Positions 4,587-5,882 of a stretch of DNA of 5,882 nucleotides are shown here, in pieces (within the stretch, counting starts at the first letter, position 1; the number at the start of each line of letters is the position of its first letter). This DNA is from an uncultured Eubacterium sp. (lineage in GTDB: Bacteria > Bacillota > Clostridia > Oscillospirales > Acutalibacteraceae). Location: NCBI GenBank assembly GCA_902462495.1, contig CABQCC010000091.1, positions 1 to 5,882 on the forward strand, written 5' to 3'. The notes under the pieces were generated by a model. It did no database searches and was not told the DNA's origin. It saw only the letters and a list, made by a program, of their open reading frames with translations. Made by a program: the position numbers and the translations under genes.

Positions 4587-5882
4587 CACAATGTCAAGAC
4601 GAAAGGAAGAGTTCATTCCTGTTGACCCTAATGAAGTAAAGATTTATGCTTGCGGACCTACCGTATACAACTTTATTCACATCGGTAACGCAAGACCGCT
4701 CTGCGTTTTTGATGTGCTTCGCAGATATTTGGAATACAGGGGATATAATGTAAAATTCGTTCAGAATTTTACCGATGTTGATGATAAAATTATCAAGAGA
4801 GCAAATGAAGAAAACAGCACTTTTGAAGAAATTTCAGAAAAGTATATCAAAGAATTTTGGACTGATGCACACGGTCTTAATTTTAAAGACGCTACCGTTC
4901 ATCCAAAGGCAACAGAGAATATTGACGAAATTATCGACATTATCAAAACTCTTGAAGAAAAGGGTTATGTTTATGCTGTTGACGGAGATGTTTATTACAG
5001 AACATTAAAGTTTAAGGATTACGGCAAGCTTTCTCATCAACCTATTGATGATTTGCAGTCGGGCGCAAGAATTGCTGTCGGCGACAAGAAAGAAGACCCG
5101 CTTGATTTTGCACTGTGGAAAGCTGCAAAAGAGGGCGAACCGTATTGGGATTCACCTTGGGGCAAGGGCAGACCGGGTTGGCATATTGAGTGCTCTGCAA
5201 TGAACAGAAGATTTCTCGGCAAGACTATTGATATTCATTGTGGCGGTCAGGACCTTATTTTCCCTCACCACGAAAATGAAATTGCACAGTCAGAGGCTGC
5301 AAACGGTTGTATGTTCTCAAAATACTGGATGCACAACGGTTATATCAATGTAGACAATGTAAAGATGAGTAAGTCACTCGGCAACTTTAAAACTGTCAGA
5401 GAAATTGCAGAGGCTTACGGTTATGAAGTAATCAGATACTTCCTTATTTCTTCACATTATCGTTCACCAATCAATTATAATCTCGAAATTATTGAGCAAT
5501 GCAAGTCTGCACTTGAAAGACTTTATAACTGCCGTGAAAGCCTTGATTTTGCCATTAAGAACGCAAAGACAGATATTGCCGATGATGAAGAAATTATCGC
5601 CTTGATTGACAGCAGAAAAGAGCAGTTTATCAATTCGATGGATGATGACCTCAATACAGCTGACGGCATTGCCGCTGTATTCGATTTGGTAAGTGACATC
5701 AATACTAAAATTATCAACAAGGATGTATCAAAGAATGTTTGCCAAAAGGCTGCCGATATGTTTGACGAGCTTACAGGCGTTTTGGGACTTGTTTATAACA
5801 GAAAGTCAAATGACATCAATGACGATATTGAGAAGCTCATAGAGGAGCGCCAGCAAGCAAGAGCCAACAAAGATATCCGTAG
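4573..5882 (+). CDS. cysS: Cysteinyl-tRNA synthetase, 3' end truncated by the window edge
   Basis: This class I synthetase joins cysteine to tRNA-Cys in the cytoplasm. The frame runs open from the ATG at 4573 to the window edge, 436 codons with no stop. The usual length is about 460-470 residues, so roughly 25-35 are missing. The start MKIFNTMSRRKEEF leads into YACGPTVYNFIHIGNARP, holding the HIGH-type motif as HIGN (36-39). KMSKS is at 264-268. The four zinc ligands that give this enzyme its cysteine selectivity are present: C28, C207 (in WHIEC), H232 and E236 (in FPHHENE), matching C28, C209, H234 and E238 of E. coli. SPINYN (298-303) follows, then the helical DALR-type anticodon-binding region with DDDLNTADG, up to EERQQARANKDIR at the edge. 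It overlaps cysE by 14 bases and shares its T-box control. No frameshift is visible. Confidence 0.98.
   Translation, partial: MKIFNTMSRRKEEFIPVDPNEVKIYACGPTVYNFIHIGNARPLCVFDVLRRYLEYRGYNVKFVQNFTDVDDKIIKRANEENSTFEEISEKYIKEFWTDAHGLNFKDATVHPKATENIDEIIDIIKTLEEKGYVYAVDGDVYYRTLKFKDYGKLSHQPIDDLQSGARIAVGDKKEDPLDFALWKAAKEGEPYWDSPWGKGRPGWHIECSAMNRRFLGKTIDIHCGGQDLIFPHHENEIAQSEAANGCMFSKYWMHNGYINVDNVKMSKSLGNFKTVREIAEAYGYEVIRYFLISSHYRSPINYNLEIIEQCKSALERLYNCRESLDFAIKNAKTDIADDEEIIALIDSRKEQFINSMDDDLNTADGIAAVFDLVSDINTKIINKDVSKNVCQKAADMFDELTGVLGLVYNRKSNDINDDIEKLIEERQQARANKDIR

Noticed and set aside
4775..5008. 77-codon + strand open frame
   Set aside because: It is an alternative frame inside cysS, whose own frame holds all catalytic and zinc-binding motifs.
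1..5882. Novel defence, mobile or CRISPR-like system
   Set aside because: All coding space belongs to recognised core genes. No transposase, direct-repeat array, attachment site or anomalous gene was seen, and the one intergenic gap is explained by the promoter and T-box.

Overview
The window is a compact, AT-rich stretch of housekeeping genes. All of them lie on the + strand, packed end to end with 1- to 14-base overlaps. The order is recA (5' end cut off), recX, rimO, pgsA, a T-box-controlled intergenic region, cysE, cysS (3' end cut off). Four things point to a low-G+C Firmicute, most likely a clostridium of the Ruminococcaceae/Oscillospirales or a related gut lineage: the recA-recX-rimO-pgsA neighbourhood, purine-rich Shine-Dalgarno sites, the tRNA-sensing T-box leader, and a short-form serine acetyltransferase next to cysteinyl-tRNA synthetase. 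The lineage is inferred from gene order and protein style; no 16S or other marker is present.

Region 1 (1-3607) is a genome-maintenance and housekeeping operon. recA (recombinase) and recX (RecA modulator) share a TAATG stop/start, as do recX and rimO (methylthiotransferase for ribosomal protein uS12). rimO overlaps pgsA (phosphatidylglycerophosphate synthase) by 14 bases. No terminator or promoter is visible between these genes, so they are probably one transcript whose promoter lies upstream of the window.

Region 2 (3608-3932) has no protein gene but is dense with regulation. It holds a good sigma-A-type promoter (TTGCAT, 16 bp, TATAAT), a T-box leader with a foldable Stem I and a UGC (Cys) specifier, an antiterminator whose bulge begins UGGA (matching a tRNA 3' end UCCA, as in tRNA-Cys), and a strong overlapping intrinsic terminator. 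pgsA has no terminator of its own, so the T-box terminator probably also ends readthrough transcripts from region 1.

Region 3 (3933-5882) is the cysteine module. cysE makes O-acetylserine, the precursor of cysteine. cysS charges cysteine onto tRNA-Cys. The two overlap by 14 bases. The T-box senses uncharged tRNA-Cys and so raises both cysteine precursor supply and charging capacity when Cys-tRNA runs short.

I found no mobile element, CRISPR array, tRNA/rRNA gene, frameshift or clearly novel system. The most rewarding part is the T-box, which can be resolved nearly to base-pair level. The remaining observations are modest: C-terminal features of CysE, L2-loop substitutions in RecA, and transcript-boundary logic.
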